Shown here one piece after another: positions 7,241-16,057 of a DNA stretch of 64,000 nt (position 1 is the stretch's first letter; every line of letters begins with the position of its first letter). The DNA is from JAFDVL01 sp031409955 (GTDB lineage Bacteria; Acidobacteriota; Blastocatellia; RBC074): NCBI GenBank assembly GCA_031409955.1, contig JANNYF010000044.1:1-64000 (forward strand), in the 5' to 3' direction. The position numbers were made by a program, and so were the translations under genes. The notes below the pieces were generated by a model, which saw only the letters and a program-made list of their open reading frames with translations, was not told the origin of the DNA and searched no databases.

Positions 7241-9667
7241 TCAAGAGGCCATCGCCTCGGTGTAAACCATCCCGATTTCTTCGGCGACTTGGGATATGGA
7301 CGCTTGCACCAAACGCGGTCTGATCTGGCGTTTGCGCATCGCTTTATTGTGGTACATCCCCTCGTCCGCGACTCTCATCAACTCATCTAGCGTGCGACCA
7401 TCACGGTCATATATTGCATAGCCAATGCTCGCGGCAACACCCACCTCTACGCCATTCACGTGGATGACATGCGCTTCCAGTCGCTTCTGTATGCGCGCGA
7501 TAAGGTCATTGATAGAGCTTTCTTCGGCGTAGGGAAGTAACACGATAAATTCATCACCAGCATACCTAATCAATGGGTCGCCTGCCCGCAATTCTTTCTT
7601 CAGACAGTTGGCTACTTCGCGCAAAACGGTGTCGCCGGATTGATGACCGAAGGTGTCGTTGACCTGCTTGAAACCATCCAGATCAATCATCAACATAGCT
7701 AAGGTGGTGGCATAGCGTTCGGCGCGGTTGCTCTCCTGCTCGAAATAGGTGACCAGCGCGCGCGAATTTGGCAAACCAGTCAACGCATCCGTTAAGGCCC
7801 GCGCTTCGGTGCGCAGGTAGGTCATAGAATTGAAGAGTGCATCGGCTGCCAGGGGTTCGACCATCGCTATCACGCGTTGATGTTCATTGGTGAAGCTGTT
7901 CGGCTCCGTACTCAACAACATGATTGCGCCAATCACGCGCTCAGCCTTGACCAATGGATGCACCGTCATAGATTGGAAGACGTTTTGCACGCCAGGCTCC
8001 AAGCCTACAAATTCCAAAGCCGGGACATCTGAATACGTTGGCTGTTCGGTCGCCAGCGCCTGTCCAATCGTACCGTGCCCGATCAGCGCTTCATGGCTGC
8101 GCAACTTGTCAGCATAGACTCCAACTGCGCCTGCCACGTATGCCGTCAGGCCAGTTTCATCACAGAGATAAATCGCGCCAGTGTCGAACGCAATCAAGCG
8201 ACCGATACGGGAAATAATGATCGCGACGGCTTCTTCCAGGTTCAAAGTGCTGCTCAAAGTTTGCGCCAGGTAAAGTAATTCAGTGCCTTCCTGATGTGCG
8301 CGGCGAATCTCCTGGAGTGCGATTGTCGGGTCTTCTGCCGGAGGCAAGGTCAGCGGAGAGGCCGCGCGACTTTCATTGACTGCCAGCATGGAAGCATTCA
8401 ATTCATTGACTTCAATTTCAAAGGTCGGCAGCTTTTCCAAAAAGACGCGCACGATTTCTGGATCGTATTGACGACCACTTTCTCGCAGCAACGACTTCAC
8501 GGCCTCTTCCCGATCCACCAAATTGGCTCCGTCCCCATACTTTGCATCGAAGCTGTCAACGATGGCCAGAATGCGGGCTGTTAGTGGAATCGCTTCTCCG
8601 CTCAACTGGTCTGGATAGCCAGTGCCATCCCAGTGTTCGTGGTGATGCTTGACTGCGGGGACGAGCGGGTACGGAAATCCCACCTGTTCCAAAATACAAG
8701 CTCCGACGACCGGATGGAGTTTGAGCTTTTCTATCTCGGCTTCTGTTAGGTCATCGGATTTGTTCAGGATGTAATCCGGGACAGCTAATTTGCCAATATC
8801 GCGTAACAAGGCTGCCGCGCGCAGTCCTTTTAATTCCGGCTCGGAAAGCCCCACCGCTTTGCCCAAACCATTAGTATAAATTTGCAGTCTTTGCGCATGG
8901 GTTTGAGCGCGATGATCTTTGGCTTCGATTGCACCTGCGAGTGCCTCAATCGTGCGCATGTGCAGCTTGGCGACCTCTTCACTATCAATGTATTTCTTCT
9001 TAAAGCGACGATAGGAAAAGTAAAAGATGGTCAGGATTAGCAGGCATAGCAACGAGACGTATGGTTCATCGTTCTGCGCAATCAAGAAGACCACTCCCGC
9101 CGAGATGGCAGCAGCGAAATAGGCGACGAAGCTGTTAATCCATTGCCCTTGGGTGAATTTTTCCCTGAACTTGTGACCGTGAATGGTTGCGATAAATGCT
9201 AACCAATCAACGTGAAAGAGATACCGCACCCAGGCCATCCAGGCTAGCGCATTGATGAAGGGAATCGGCGTCATCCTCATTGTTTCGATGCCAGACGGCG
9301 ATAACCAATGCAGTACGGCGGAAGCCATCGCTGCTGACACTATTGATTGCCCGCAGCGCAATAAAAAAAGCGGTTTGTTGTGTTCCAAGGGTTTCCGTAG
9401 GGCAACGACGGTCACCATTACAGAAAGCAAAATTGCTGCCGGAGCGCCGTAGATCAAGAGCGTAAGATAAAACAATAACTCTGCCGTATTGAGCGGTAAT
9501 TTCAGGCGATGCCACGAAAGAATCATGGCAAAACTGAACAGGAGAGAATAGCGTAAATCTGGAAGCTCCCGACCCAGATGAATGACAGCCTTGACAAAAA
9601 TGAGGCCGCCGCCAAGGATGACAGCAAGCCGAACCAACCTCACTACGGAATTGTCAGTAATGCTCAT
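7241..9667 (-). CDS. Membrane GAF-GGDEF diguanylate cyclase with degenerate HD-GYP domain
   Basis: Protein of 808 residues: about seven hydrophobic segments (10-220), an HD-GYP-like domain (235-415), a GAF domain (465-615) and a GGDEF domain (625-790). The GGDEF active site reads AGDEF (703-707), a tolerated variant, and an inhibitory site RAGD lies exactly five residues upstream, so product-inhibited c-di-GMP synthesis is plausible. In the HD-GYP part HHHEHWDGTGYP is intact, but the HD dyad reads LLRDIGK: Arg289 replaces the metal-binding His (codon CGC, one base from CAC). The phosphodiesterase is therefore likely impaired and may act as a regulatory domain. ATG 9667 is preceded by AAAGG. 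Confidence 0.9.
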   Translation of the reverse strand: MSITDNSVVRLVRLAVILGGGLIFVKAVIHLGRELPDLRYSLLFSFAMILSWHRLKLPLNTAELLFYLTLLIYGAPAAILLSVMVTVVALRKPLEHNKPLFLLRCGQSIVSAAMASAVLHWLSPSGIETMRMTPIPFINALAWMAWVRYLFHVDWLAFIATIHGHKFREKFTQGQWINSFVAYFAAAISAGVVFLIAQNDEPYVSLLCLLILTIFYFSYRRFKKKYIDSEEVAKLHMRTIEALAGAIEAKDHRAQTHAQRLQIYTNGLGKAVGLSEPELKGLRAAALLRDIGKLAVPDYILNKSDDLTEAEIEKLKLHPVVGACILEQVGFPYPLVPAVKHHHEHWDGTGYPDQLSGEAIPLTARILAIVDSFDAKYGDGANLVDREEAVKSLLRESGRQYDPEIVRVFLEKLPTFEIEVNELNASMLAVNESRAASPLTLPPAEDPTIALQEIRRAHQEGTELLYLAQTLSSTLNLEEAVAIIISRIGRLIAFDTGAIYLCDETGLTAYVAGAVGVYADKLRSHEALIGHGTIGQALATEQPTYSDVPALEFVGLEPGVQNVFQSMTVHPLVKAERVIGAIMLLSTEPNSFTNEHQRVIAMVEPLAADALFNSMTYLRTEARALTDALTGLPNSRALVTYFEQESNRAERYATTLAMLMIDLDGFKQVNDTFGHQSGDTVLREVANCLKKELRAGDPLIRYAGDEFIVLLPYAEESSINDLIARIQKRLEAHVIHVNGVEVGVAASIGYAIYDRDGRTLDELMRVADEGMYHNKAMRKRQIRPRLVQASISQVAEEIGMVYTEAMAS

Positions 9668-10122
9668 GGCCTTTACTGGCGTATAGCTTATCCCCTTGAT
9701 CAGATGGCGTAATTAGCTGTGGGACAAACTTACCTTGCTTCTAACAATTAGCCAGCCTCAGTCACGGTGCAGAACAGATCACCGGACACAACTTAATGTT
9801 TTTACTAACTGTACCTGTTACGCCCAAGCAGTGAGGGACGCTTGGCAGGCCTTTTCACTTGTAGTGGCTTTGCTTGAAATCAATGCTAGAAACGCAGTAT
9901 TGACTCCCTAGACGTACAAAGTCTTTTACGACCACGGACACATTATTCATTAAACTTTGTTGATCGGTCTAGCGCAAAATTCGCCGCTTGGTAAAAAATG
10001 TTAAAGACGTCTGAATGCAATACTTTGTATTTCAATGAGATTGCAATTTTGTGACAAGGCCAGCCAGGATGGAGGTAGGAAATTGCTTGGATTAAGCTGT
10101 AAGTCGTTGCAGAGAAGAGGGG
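9668..10122. other. Intergenic region without recognisable gene
   Basis: These 455 bases lie upstream of the GGDEF gene and downstream of the VWFA gene. I see no ORF of note, no strong inverted repeat and no convincing promoter hexamer pair. They are more AT-rich than the neighbouring genes. The minus-strand promoter of the GGDEF gene should lie here. Confidence 0.6.
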
Positions 10123-11268
10123 TTACGAACCCTTGGGAGCATAGTAGCCTGAGCGTGCACGAGCGATGTAGCCTCGCTTTTTTACTTTGACGGTCAGCTT
10201 GCGAAATTTGCCATCCCGCGAGTCATTCGATGAATAAAAGCGCAACGTATACTGGGTGCGAACCTGATCGGCGAGGCTGGCAAAGGCCTCGTCAAGATTT
10301 TTGAGCGAGTCTTCCTCGTCAATTTCGTTGCCGTTAAGTGCCATTCGTGGAGAATACAATTCACCGCCCGTTTCGAGGGTGAGCGTTTGCATCGCGCGTT
10401 CGGCGGCGAGGTCGCGTACATTTTGCGAAGCAGTCAACAGCCCGGTGAAGACGTTGAAAATCACGACATCTGACGCTTGTGCCTGTTCCAATGCCTCCGT
10501 CAATTTCTTCTGACTGGTTGTATCGCCACCGTCGGAAACAATCACGATGATGCGACGACCTTGCGTCAGTTTCAGATAGCCAGCCGCTAGATACACTCCG
10601 TCATACAATGATGTCGCACCGCGCGCCTGCAAAAGCTTCGTTGCGCTTGTCAATTGTGAAACCTTGTTGGTGAAATCCTGAATGATGGTGACGTCGGTCG
10701 AAACCGCAAACAATGCTGCCTGATCCTGTGGGCGGAGCAAGCGCTCGAAAAATTTGGCCGCCGCCCGGCGCTCAAAACGAAGCTGATTTTTCACGCTCGA
10801 ACTGGTATCGAAGAGCATTATCAACCGGAGCGGAATATCTTCGTCTCGTGCGAATTCGCTGATTTCCTGCGCCACGCCGTCTTCCAGAATCTCAAAATCA
10901 TCTCGATCCAGCTTGGTCGGCGGCGTGCCGTGTTGAGTGTTGATACTGCTAATAATGGTCACGAGGTTACTGTCAATCTTGAGGACTTCCTCGTCTGATT
11001 CTTTTTTCTTTTGCGGCGTGTTGGAGCCGGGGCCAGGCAGTTGCAACGGTGGAAGAGGCTTGACCTTAGTTTCCGGGGGAGAGGTTGGGCGACCGCTTTG
11101 GGCAAACGGCGTGGAAAGCAAAAGGCAAAGGGCAAACGGCAAAAGGCAAAAATGGGAAGCGGAAGGCTGCGCCGCTTTATCTGAAAAAGAAAAAGTGCGG
11201 ACCGTCAGTTGCGACTGTTTGCCGTTTGCCGTTTGCCCTTTGCCGTTTGCTTTCCCTGTCTCTTTCAT
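10123..11268 (-). CDS. Secreted VWFA-domain protein (acidobacterial type)
   Basis: The 381-residue protein carries a von Willebrand A domain at about 140-310 with an intact MIDAS: DTSSS, a Thr in GATSLYDG and the downstream VSDGGDTT. The C-terminal RTQYTLRFYSS and KKRGYIARARSGYYAPK segments match the VWFA-related family common in Acidobacteria. Its ligand is unknown. The signal peptide (FCLLPFALCLLLSTPFAQS) sits unusually far in, at about residues 40-58, behind a hydrophilic stretch. Both the signal and the first residues (KANGKGQTANGK) are encoded by the two arms of an inverted repeat. ATG 11268 overlaps the trmFO stop as ATGA, so the genes are coupled. Confidence 0.88.
   Translation of the reverse strand: MKETGKANGKGQTANGKQSQLTVRTFSFSDKAAQPSASHFCLLPFALCLLLSTPFAQSGRPTSPPETKVKPLPPLQLPGPGSNTPQKKKESDEEVLKIDSNLVTIISSINTQHGTPPTKLDRDDFEILEDGVAQEISEFARDEDIPLRLIMLFDTSSSVKNQLRFERRAAAKFFERLLRPQDQAALFAVSTDVTIIQDFTNKVSQLTSATKLLQARGATSLYDGVYLAAGYLKLTQGRRIIVIVSDGGDTTSQKKLTEALEQAQASDVVIFNVFTGLLTASQNVRDLAAERAMQTLTLETGGELYSPRMALNGNEIDEEDSLKNLDEAFASLADQVRTQYTLRFYSSNDSRDGKFRKLTVKVKKRGYIARARSGYYAPKGS
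11099..11259. repeat. Inverted repeat (GGCAAA unit) inside a coding region
   Basis: The plus-strand left arm 11099-11151 consists of GGCAAA-type units and the right arm 11216-11259 is its reverse complement (GTTTGCC units); about 38 bp pair with few mismatches across a 65-nt spacer. Both arms are read through in the VWFA gene, encoding its first residues and its signal peptide. Confidence 0.85.
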
Positions 11269-12641
11269 CTTTCAGCACTCCTGGTTTTCGCTTCGCCAAT
11301 TTCGACCAGCCAATCATTGAAAGCCGTCAACCCGCGTTCGACCTGCATACGATGGCGGTCAGCTTTTTTCTTCATCTTTCTGCGTAACTCTGGCTCAAGC
11401 TGAGGCAGCAGCGCAAAGGTCGTATTCGCGGGCTGAAAGTTTTTGGTCTCTGCGTTTGCCAAATAATTTGTCAGCGAGCCAATCGCCGATGCACGCGGCG
11501 GCGGCGCGGGAGCTTGGCCCAACGCCAGGCGCGCGGCATTCATTCCAGCGATCATCCCTGTCGCCATCGCTTCGGTATAGCCTTCAATGCCGGAGATTTG
11601 TCCTGCGAAAAAAATGTTCGGATGCTGCTTCATTTGCAACGTTTCTTTGAGCAGGCGCGGTGAACAAATATAGGTGTTGCGGTGCATCTGTCCGAAGCGA
11701 ATGAACTCGGCGTTTTCCAAACCCGGAATCAATTGCAGCACGCGCTTTTGCTCGCCGTATCTGATATGACATTGAAAGCCGACGATGTTGTACGCTTCCG
11801 CCATCAAATTTTCCAAGCGCAATTGCACACAAGCATACGGCTCGCGCCCGATGCGTGGATCAATCAGGCCAACCGGCTTCATCGGCCCAAACCGCAAGGT
11901 GTCAACGCCGCGCCGTGCGATTTCTTCAATTGGCAAACAGCCCTCAAAAAACCTGGCCTCATCTTCGACTACACTTGGCATCCCCGAATGCGGTTTCACT
12001 TTTTCCGCCGCCATCAAGGCCTCGAAAAAGCGCAAGTATTCGTCTTTGTTCATCGGGCAGTTGACGTAATCGTCGCCGCCTTTGCCGTAGCGCGCGGCTT
12101 TGAAGGCAATGTCGTAATTGATGGAGTCGCCTTCGACAATCGGCGAGATCGCATCGAAGAAATACAAATCCTGTTCGCCCGTCAATTTACCAATCGCTTG
12201 CACCAATGCCGACGAAGCCAACGGCCCCGCTGCGATGATAGTGATTTCATCGGGATTGATGTCCGCGCACTCTTCACGGCGGATTTCGATGTTCGGATGT
12301 TGTGCGAGCGTTGCCGTGATTGCCGCTGAAAATTTCTCTCGATCAACTGAAAGTGCGCTACCTGCCGGGACGGCGTAATCTTTGGCAACGTTCACCAGCA
12401 ACGATCCGCCCGCGCGCAATTCGTCTTTGAGCAGACGCGGAGCCGAGTTCGCTTCATCGGATTTGAACGAATTGCTGCACACCAGTTCCGCCAGATTTTC
12501 GGTGAGATGCGCGCCGGTTGTGCGCGTCGGGCGCATCTCGTACAACCGCACGCGCAAGCCTCGTTGCGCTGCCTGCCACGCGGCTTCTGAGCCTGCTAAT
12601 CCGCCGCCGATAATCGTGATTGTTTTTGGTTCATTCATCAT
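11265..12641 (-). CDS. trmFO: tRNA uracil-54 methyltransferase, folate/FAD-dependent
   Basis: TrmFO makes ribothymidine at tRNA position 54 using methylenetetrahydrofolate and FAD. Visible are the N-terminal FAD Rossmann motif TIIGGGLAGSEAAW, the RPTRTTGAHLT substrate region, ELVCSNSFKSD with the conserved cysteine, and FFAGQISGIEGYTEA near the C-terminus. The length of 458 residues is normal. The start is taken at 12641 (MMNEPKT) or 12638; the longer version from 12680 adds an atypical cysteine-rich leader. The stop overlaps the start of the VWFA gene. Confidence 0.95.
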   Translation of the reverse strand: MMNEPKTITIIGGGLAGSEAAWQAAQRGLRVRLYEMRPTRTTGAHLTENLAELVCSNSFKSDEANSAPRLLKDELRAGGSLLVNVAKDYAVPAGSALSVDREKFSAAITATLAQHPNIEIRREECADINPDEITIIAAGPLASSALVQAIGKLTGEQDLYFFDAISPIVEGDSINYDIAFKAARYGKGGDDYVNCPMNKDEYLRFFEALMAAEKVKPHSGMPSVVEDEARFFEGCLPIEEIARRGVDTLRFGPMKPVGLIDPRIGREPYACVQLRLENLMAEAYNIVGFQCHIRYGEQKRVLQLIPGLENAEFIRFGQMHRNTYICSPRLLKETLQMKQHPNIFFAGQISGIEGYTEAMATGMIAGMNAARLALGQAPAPPPRASAIGSLTNYLANAETKNFQPANTTFALLPQLEPELRRKMKKKADRHRMQVERGLTAFNDWLVEIGEAKTRSAER

Positions 12642-12771
12642 GCGGCGGCAATCATAGCAGAGACTTTGCCAATCGTGCATCGTGATCTTGACTGGGTTCT
12701 TGAAGTGCAGTAGGTTCCATCTGCTTTAGCCGATACAAACGTTAATTGTCTTTTCAACAAGGAGAAAAATC

Positions 12772-13161
12772 ATGGACGAAATCCGTTCCGCAATCGCAAC
12801 AGGGAATGCAAATTTTATGGCCGCTTTTCAGCGTGGAGATGCCGCTGGCGTCGCCGCTTGTTACACGAGTGATGCGCAGTTGCTGCCGCCGAATAGCGCC
12901 GCGATGTCCGGCACCGACAACATCGCTGCATTCTGGCAAGGCGCAATGTCTATGGGCATCACAGACGCCAAGTTGGAAACGCAACATGTCGAAGCGCGCA
13001 GCGATATGGCTGTCGAAGTTGGGCAGTACACGTTGACGATCCAGCCCGAAGGTGCGGATGCGATGACGGATGTCGGTAAGTATGTTGTGGTGTGGAAAGA
13101 GGACGGCGGGACGTGGAAGCTGCATATTGACATTTGGAACACGAACACTCCGATGGCGTAA
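12772..13161 (+). CDS. SnoaL/DUF4440-like NTF2-fold protein
   Basis: A 129-residue cytosolic protein. The pattern, IRSAIATGNANFMAAFQRGDAAGVAACYTSDAQLL at the start and GKYVVVWKEDGGTWKLHIDIWN at the end, is typical of DUF4440/ketosteroid-isomerase-like NTF2 folds (cited in parts: FQRGDAAGVAACYT; WKLHIDIWN). These small cone-shaped proteins bind diverse ligands or act as enzymes, so a function cannot be assigned. An AAGGAG ribosome-binding site precedes the ATG. It is divergent from trmFO and ends 4 bp before the convergent response regulator. Confidence 0.85.
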   Translation: MDEIRSAIATGNANFMAAFQRGDAAGVAACYTSDAQLLPPNSAAMSGTDNIAAFWQGAMSMGITDAKLETQHVEARSDMAVEVGQYTLTIQPEGADAMTDVGKYVVVWKEDGGTWKLHIDIWNTNTPMA

Positions 13162-13165
13162 AGCG

Positions 13166-13876
13166 CTACGGATTGGCGACAAACCGATAGCCGACACCGC
13201 GCACGGTCAACAAATGCTGCGGCTTCGCAGGATCGTCTTCGATGTACTTGCGGAGCCGCACGATGAAGTTATCAATCGCGCGCGTATCGGTGTCTTCGTG
13301 CAAGCCCCAGACTTCATCCAGGATCGCTTTGCGGGCGACCGGTTGGCCTTCGTGCTGAATCAGAAACCGCAGCAACTCCGCTTCCATCAACGTCAGGCGA
13401 ACGGTCTTCTTTCCAGCCTTTAATTCCAGCGCCGAGAAATCAATCGTCTTGCCTGCAAACGTGAACGTATCGGGCGAAGGCTGCGGCGTGCGATCCCGCT
13501 TTGCCCATTCGCTGCGCCGCAATAAACCGTGCAGCCGCGCAATCAAGATTGCCAACTCAAACGGCTTCGGCAAGTAATCGTCCGCGCCCGTTTCAAAGCC
13601 GCGCAAGACATCTTCGGGACGATTGCGTGCGGTCAACATCAGAATCGGCACGAAGTTTTCGGCCTGGCGCAATTCGGAGGCAACGAAGAAGCCGTCACAG
13701 CCCGGCAGCATCACGTCCAGCACAACGCAATCGAATTTCTCGCGGCGGTTGAGCAACAGATCAAGCGCCCGCTCGCCGTCTTTGGCAACTTCGACGCGAT
13801 AGCCTTCCGCTTCCAAATTGAAGCGCAAGCCTTCCGCCAAATGTAATTCATCTTCTACGACGAGAATAGCTGTCAT
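13166..13876 (-). CDS. OmpR/PhoB-family response regulator
   Basis: The 236-residue protein has a receiver domain (1-120) with acidic residues in VVEDE, phosphoacceptor D54 in VVLDVMLPG and a conserved Lys in YLPKPFEL. The C-terminal winged helix (about 140-234) has LTLMEAELLRFL and RAIDNFIVRLRKYIE, typical of OmpR/PhoB. Its ATG overlaps the stop of the histidine kinase gene (ATGA, 13873-13876 region), so the two are a cognate pair. The stimulus and target genes are not evident; the upstream desaturase on the same strand hints at membrane state, which is only a guess. Confidence 0.93.
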   Translation of the reverse strand: MTAILVVEDELHLAEGLRFNLEAEGYRVEVAKDGERALDLLLNRREKFDCVVLDVMLPGCDGFFVASELRQAENFVPILMLTARNRPEDVLRGFETGADDYLPKPFELAILIARLHGLLRRSEWAKRDRTPQPSPDTFTFAGKTIDFSALELKAGKKTVRLTLMEAELLRFLIQHEGQPVARKAILDEVWGLHEDTDTRAIDNFIVRLRKYIEDDPAKPQHLLTVRGVGYRFVANP

Positions 13877-14793
13877 GCGGATTTCGGTAATTGGGATTTC
13901 GGTAATTGGATGACAAAGGTGCTGCCCAATCCTTCGCCTTCACTTTCGGCCCGGACTTTGCCGCCGTGTCGCTCGATGATGGATTGCACAATGAATAACC
14001 CTAAGCCTGTGCCTTTGACGCGCGCCACCATTTGCCCCGGCACGCGGTAGAAGCGCCGGAAGATACGTTTGAGTTGCCCGCGCGGAATGCCAATGCCGTG
14101 GTCAGTGACGCGCACCGCGACTTTGTTGCTGATCGTATCGGCAACTTCAACCGAGACCCTGATTTCTTTGTCCGAATACTTGATCGCGTTATCAATTAGG
14201 TTCGAGAGTGCTGCCCGCAATTCATCGCGATCACCTTTCACCAAAGGGCGATGGTCGTTCTGAAATCGTTCGTCAAAGGTCAGCGCCTCAGCATTCAAGC
14301 GATAGCGCGTACGTGCCAGTTCCAAACATTCCTGCGTCAAGGCTCCCACATCAATAGGCGCAAGGTTCAGTTGCCGCCGCCGTTGCCCGGTTTGTCCGGC
14401 ACGCAAAACCTGTTCGACCGTTGAATGTAAACGATCCGTGTCCGCCAACAGAATGCTATAAAATTCTTTGCGTTTCTCTGCGGTGACGTCGCGGGTTTGC
14501 AGGGTTTCCAGGTACAAGCGAATCGAAGCAATCGGCGTTTTGAGTTCGTGCGTGACGGCATTGATGAAGGCGTCGTGCTGTTCGTTGCGGCGAATTTCGC
14601 GCACCAGAAAAATCGTGTTCAGCACCATCCCCGCAATAATTGCCACGAAGAAAATGATTCCAAACACCAGCAACGCTACTTCACGCCAGTTGAGCAACAC
14701 CCAACCCACGTTCAGCGCAATCGCTAAGACCACTAAGCAGGCACCCAAGGTGATGAAAAAGGCGATGGATTTTCGACGGGTGTTGGCAAGCAT
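13873..14793 (-). CDS. Membrane sensor histidine kinase
   Basis: The 306-residue kinase has two transmembrane helices (about 10-35 and 40-64) with almost no periplasmic loop, so it probably senses within the membrane or through partners. The H-box AVTHELKTPIASIRL carries phosphorylated H82. The HATPase domain shows the N-box (LSNLIDNAIKYS), G1 (DHGIGIP) and G2 (KGTGLGLFIV). It is coupled to the response regulator by a 4-nt overlap. It lies downstream of the desaturase and an inverted repeat. Confidence 0.93.
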   Translation of the reverse strand: MLANTRRKSIAFFITLGACLVVLAIALNVGWVLLNWREVALLVFGIIFFVAIIAGMVLNTIFLVREIRRNEQHDAFINAVTHELKTPIASIRLYLETLQTRDVTAEKRKEFYSILLADTDRLHSTVEQVLRAGQTGQRRRQLNLAPIDVGALTQECLELARTRYRLNAEALTFDERFQNDHRPLVKGDRDELRAALSNLIDNAIKYSDKEIRVSVEVADTISNKVAVRVTDHGIGIPRGQLKRIFRRFYRVPGQMVARVKGTGLGLFIVQSIIERHGGKVRAESEGEGLGSTFVIQLPKSQLPKSA

Positions 14794-14817
14794 CGCGGCA
14801 ATGATACCTGCGTTGGC

Positions 14818-14917
14818 GAAGGAGAGAAAGAGGGAGTGGAAGATGGGGAGAAGGAGCGAAGGAGAGAGGGAACAGCATTAATTCCTAGCTCCCTCTTTCT
14901 TTCCTTCTCTCTTTCTC
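14818..14917. repeat. Inverted repeat with purine-rich arms (GAAGGAGA units)
   Basis: Arm 14818-14836 pairs with 14889-14907 over 19 bp with one mismatch. Both arms are runs of GAAGGAGAGAAAG-like words and their complement. It sits between the desaturase stop and the histidine kinase start on the minus strand, beginning about 5 nt after the desaturase stop. Confidence 0.8.
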
Positions 14918-14922
14918 AACGA

Positions 14923-15804
14923 TCAGCTCGCACTTTGCAATGCCGTTTCAGGTTCTTCGCTAAGTTTTCGTGGCGCAGTGGCGAGGTCAATCGTGCGGAC
15001 ATTTTTCGCCACTCCCATCATTTGCAACAGGCGAATCATGATCCAGTTCATGTCAAATTCGTACCACGTCAAACCGTGTCGCGCGGAGGCGGCGTGCGCG
15101 TGATGATTGTTGTGCCAGCCTTCGCCAAAACTAACCAGCGCGACCCACCAAAGATTCCGCGAATCGTCATTGCTCTTGAAACGACGATAGCCCCAGACAT
15201 GGGTCGCGGAATTCACAAACCACGTCGCGTGCCAACTCAGCGTAGTGCGCAGAAAGATGCCCCACATCACCATCGGCCAACCGCCAATCGCCAGTAAAAT
15301 AAAGGCGACGATGACTTGCGGGATATAGTGATACTTCGATATCCACACGTAAAACGGTTGCTTTGCCAAGTCTGGTGCCGCCGCATAGCGGACGAGTCGT
15401 GCATTCTCATGATGCATGCCTTGTCCATACAAAACCCATCCCATGTGCGACCAGAAAAATCCATCGCGCGGCGAATGCGGATCGCCTTCGCGGTCGGTTT
15501 TGGCGTGGTGAATGCGATGCAGTCCGACCCAGAAAATCGGCCCACCTTGCAAGGCCAATGTCCCCAATATCGCCAGGACATATTCCAACGGTTTTGGCAC
15601 GGTGAAGCCGCGATGCGTCAGCAGCCGATGATAGCCGAGGCCGATGCCTAGGCAGCCGGAGAGAAAATACAGCACGACCATGGCGATCAGCGCAGGCCAG
15701 GTAAACATGAACAAAGCCGCGACCGCGCAGCTATGAAATAACAGCATGAAAAATGTAGTGACCCAATTGAGTTGTTTAGGTGCTGTCGTTGATGTGGAAT
15801 ACAC
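14923..15804 (-). CDS. Acyl-CoA/acyl-lipid delta-9-type fatty acid desaturase
   Basis: Membrane di-iron desaturase that introduces a double bond into fatty acyl chains. The 293-residue protein has the three histidine boxes HRLLTH, HRIHH and HNNHH, hydrophobic hairpins between them, and WVGLHRIHHAKTDREGDPHS, typical of the stearoyl-CoA desaturase family. The start is GTG at 15804 with CAGGAG eight bases upstream. The gene is followed by an inverted repeat and a two-component system on the same strand. The 250 bp upstream (15805-16057) hold no gene. Confidence 0.93.
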   Translation of the reverse strand: MYSTSTTAPKQLNWVTTFFMLLFHSCAVAALFMFTWPALIAMVVLYFLSGCLGIGLGYHRLLTHRGFTVPKPLEYVLAILGTLALQGGPIFWVGLHRIHHAKTDREGDPHSPRDGFFWSHMGWVLYGQGMHHENARLVRYAAAPDLAKQPFYVWISKYHYIPQVIVAFILLAIGGWPMVMWGIFLRTTLSWHATWFVNSATHVWGYRRFKSNDDSRNLWWVALVSFGEGWHNNHHAHAASARHGLTWYEFDMNWIMIRLLQMMGVAKNVRTIDLATAPRKLSEEPETALQSAS

Positions 15805-16057
15805 GTTGCTTCTCCTGCCTTGAGGCTAGATTGCGAAATTCGTAACTTCGGGATTTGTGACCGTTGCGGTAAGTACTAACCCTCTCACCGCATTCTGACG
15901 CGAACTCGAAAAAGAATCAAATCGCCGATGACTTGACGGAGCAAGATCGTAACAGGAGATAGCAGAAGGGAATGTAAGACTTTTGTAAGACTCTAGGCGG
16001 ATTCAGCGCTTCTCTGGCTGAGAGCCGTGAGAGTAATTGAAGCCACTGACATATCAA

